From: Rhizobium brockwellii
GTDB taxonomy: Bacteria; Pseudomonadota; Alphaproteobacteria; Rhizobiales; Rhizobiaceae
Length of the DNA stretch: 64,000 bases
Reading direction: 5' to 3'
Assembly (NCBI RefSeq): GCF_000769405.2
Contig: NZ_CP053441.1
Location: 186,001 to 250,000, forward strand
The notes under the pieces are model-generated. The model did no database searches. It saw only the letters and a program-made list of their open reading frames with translations, and was not told where the DNA came from. Each line of letters opens with the position of its first letter. Positions within the stretch are counted from its first letter, which is position 1. Position numbers and translations under genes: made by a program. This document shows positions 62,608 through 64,000 of the stretch, piece after piece.

Positions 62608-63447
62608 TCAGCGGTTGCGCCAGCCCATCAGCTTTTCGATCCGTTCCGCTGAACTGCGCACATGCGCCGTATAGTGGTTCTCGTCGGAAAACGCCTTCTG
62701 TTCCGGCAGCACGATGGAAATGGTGGCGACGCACTGGCCGTCGCGATCGCAGATCGGCGAGGCGATGCAGGCAACCGCATAATCCGATTCCCCTGCCTGG
62801 ATCGACAGCCGCGATTCGAAGGCATTGCCGGCGGCTTCCGACAGCGTGCCCGGATCGATCTCGGCGCGGCCGGTCGGCGATGAGCGGGCACAGCGCTTGA
62901 ACAGTTCGATGCGCTCCTCCTCGGCCAGGTGGCCGACGAGCAGGCGGCCGGAGGCCGTCCAGTTCAGCGGCACCCTTGTGCCGACGCGGGACGCCACCTG
63001 AAAATGGCTCGGGCCGTCGGCCATGGCCAGCACCAGCATATAGTCGCCGTCACGGCCGCAGACCTGCACGGTTTCGCCGGCTTGGCGGCAGAGATCGTGC
63101 ATTTCGTGGGTAGCGATGCTCATGAAATCCAGCGACCTGGCATAGGCGAGGCCGTAATGGTAGAGCCGCGCGCCGAGCCAGATCGAGCCGTCGGCCTGGC
63201 GCGTCAGCATGTTCTTCTCGACGAGATCGTCGACGATAACGTAAACGGTCGACAGCGGCGCCTTCACCGCCTTGGCGATAGCATAGACGCCGGCGGGCGA
63301 TCCGGTCTCGTAAAGATGATCGATCACCTGAAGCGCCCGGTCGATGCCGCTGACGCGCGCGCGACGCGCGCTCTTGCCACCGGTCTCGCCGGCAACGCCC
63401 TCATCTTCGGAATAAACTGCGGATGATGTCTTTCCGTCCAATTCCAC
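62608..63447 (-). CDS. IclR-family transcriptional regulator
   Basis: 279 residues. Winged helix from about 33 to 95: VSGIDRALQVIDHLYETGSP followed by VYAIAKAVKAPLSTVYVIVD. Effector-binding domain from about 110 to 275: MVLAMADGPSHFQVASRVGT, LNWTASGRLLVGHLAEEERI and VACIASPICDRDGQCVATIS, the usual IclR C-terminal signature. The N-terminal tail (about 25 residues, MELDGKTSSAVYSEDEGVAG) is polar and disordered. It lies convergent to the amidohydrolase gene; it may be the regulator, but no operator was found. Confidence 0.88.
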   Translation of the reverse strand: MELDGKTSSAVYSEDEGVAGETGGKSARRARVSGIDRALQVIDHLYETGSPAGVYAIAKAVKAPLSTVYVIVDDLVEKNMLTRQADGSIWLGARLYHYGLAYARSLDFMSIATHEMHDLCRQAGETVQVCGRDGDYMLVLAMADGPSHFQVASRVGTRVPLNWTASGRLLVGHLAEEERIELFKRCARSSPTGRAEIDPGTLSEAAGNAFESRLSIQAGESDYAVACIASPICDRDGQCVATISIVLPEQKAFSDENHYTAHVRSSAERIEKLMGWRNR

Positions 63448-63677
63448 GCACCTCTGAAAACTGCGATCATGTTACATTACTATGGCATAGCTGTCGCTGT
63501 GGCAAATGGCAACATTTCGCGGGTTGCTAGTCGGATTGAGCCGACCAGATGAGGTTCTGTTTTCAATATCACCGGAAATTCAGGATGTGGCGACGGCCGT
63601 GAGCGTGCTCAGCGCGAGCGGTTGCTCGAGAAGTCATTCCGCCGCGAGACTGGAACAACAAGCATCAGCCCGAGTTT
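63448..63677. other. Intergenic region between the IclR and SDR genes
   Basis: About 230 bp with no gene. It carries the promoters of the divergent IclR and SDR genes. No distinct motif was recognised. Confidence 0.35.
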
Positions 63678-63699
63678 GACCTCCTGAACCCAGGAGGTC
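63678..63699 (+). promoter_or_regulatory. Hairpin masking the Shine-Dalgarno of the SDR gene
   Basis: GACCTCCTG at 63678-63686, loop AACC, CAGGAGGTC at 63691-63699, a perfect 9-bp stem. It includes the entire AGGAGGT Shine-Dalgarno sequence of the SDR gene, whose ATG is at 63703. Confidence 0.7.
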
Positions 63700-63702
63700 A
63701 CG

Positions 63703-64000
63703 ATGCCGAATTATCCCACACCGCCTTTCCCATCCCAGAAACAGCCGATGCCAGGTTTTACCGCGCAGATGGACCCTGTTCCCGACCATGGCGAAAAGAG
63801 CTATCGCGGTTCCGAGCGGCTGAAGGGCAAGCGGGCGATCATCACCGGCGGCGATAGCGGCATTGGCCGGGCTGTGGCAATCGCCTATGCCAGGGAAGGT
63901 GCCGATCTGGTGCTCTCCTATCTTGACGAGGATGAGGATGCCGATGAGACGAAACGGCTCGTCGAGCAGGCCGGCCGCAAGGCTATCCTCGTCAGCGGCG
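63703..64000 (+). CDS. SDR-family oxidoreductase, YghA/stress-protein-39 type (3' partial)
   Basis: ATG 63703 starts [20 protein letters not shown]. The leader with proline-rich sequence and [20 protein letters not shown] precedes the Rossmann motif [20 protein letters not shown]. The window ends 99 codons in, so the catalytic Tyr and Lys are not seen. The extended N-terminus is characteristic of general-stress SDRs such as YghA and YdaD/GspA39. An RBS hairpin precedes it. Only family-level confidence. Confidence 0.85.
   Translation, partial: MPNYPTPPFPSQKQPMPGFTAQMDPVPDHGEKSYRGSERLKGKRAIITGGDSGIGRAVAIAYAREGADLVLSYLDEDEDADETKRLVEQAGRKAILVSG

Noticed and set aside
62598..62621. 7-bp inverted repeat between the convergent amidohydrolase and IclR genes
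   Set aside because: GGCGCAA/TTGCGCC is short, partly inside the IclR coding end, and has no T run, so it is too weak to call a terminator.
1..64000. tRNA, rRNA, CRISPR arrays and mobile-element transposases
   Set aside because: I looked for cloverleaf-like regions, regular spaced repeats and DDE transposase motifs and saw none; a tRNAscan and CRISPR search would confirm this.

Overview
The window is about 60% GC, densely coded on both strands, and reads as DNA from a fast-growing Rhizobium close to R. leguminosarum or R. etli. The main reasons are a rhamnose locus with the gene order known from R. leguminosarum (rhaRSTPQUK divergent from rhaDI), a Rhizobiales-type porin, a DNA ligase D fragment, many ABC uptake cassettes, and short palindromic intergenic repeats that recur within the window. 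No replication, conjugation, tRNA or rRNA gene is present, so the sequence does not show whether this is chromosome or a large plasmid.

Layout. 0-10.3 kb is a mixed region: the end of LigD, a GST, a hybrid histidine kinase, small proteins, a frameshifted UdgX-type uracil-DNA glycosylase, a cardiolipin synthase with an endonuclease/exonuclease/phosphatase partner, and a LysR regulator next to an esterase remnant. 10.6-16.8 kb is a sugar-type ABC cassette led by a GntR regulator and a Cys/Met-metabolism PLP enzyme. 16.9-19.1 kb holds peptidase T and a SleB-like lipoprotein. 19.3-23.1 kb is the sulfate ABC transporter (sbp-cysT-cysW-cysA), followed by a porin. 24.6-33.7 kb is a complete kdp potassium-uptake cluster (small ORF-kdpF-kdpA-small ORF-kdpB-kdpC-kdpD-kdpE) with a ptsN paralogue at its end. 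34-39.4 kb carries a polyol dehydrogenase, a DedA protein, a flavin disulfide oxidoreductase, a DUF4126 protein, glutaryl-CoA dehydrogenase and a cupin. 39.4-48.5 kb is a LysR-linked Liv-type ABC operon continuing into a GMC oxidoreductase and a 3-hydroxyisobutyrate-dehydrogenase-like enzyme, with a convergent hydratase. 48.6-59.7 kb is the rhamnose locus. 59.7-61.2 kb is an ECF41-type sigma factor divergent from a carboxymuconolactone-decarboxylase-like gene. The window ends with an amidohydrolase, an IclR regulator and the start of an SDR.

How the parts work together. Most of the window is uptake plus catabolism for a soil or rhizosphere life. Sulfate, potassium, L-rhamnose, an unknown sugar-like compound and an unknown amide or amino-acid-like compound are each served by a self-contained cassette with its own regulator.

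The most informative non-coding signals are: (i) two exact ECF41-type promoters, TGTCACA-N16-CGTC, one on each strand between the sigma factor and its partner; (ii) a pair of 19-bp inverted boxes overlapping divergent TTGACA elements between rhaR and rhaD, a strong candidate for the RhaR operator; (iii) a triple half-site dyad next to the LysR gene of the liv operon; (iv) a perfect hairpin that would bury the Shine-Dalgarno sequence of the terminal SDR; and (v) two unannotated-size membrane peptides in the kdp operon. No wholly new defence or mobile system is visible.
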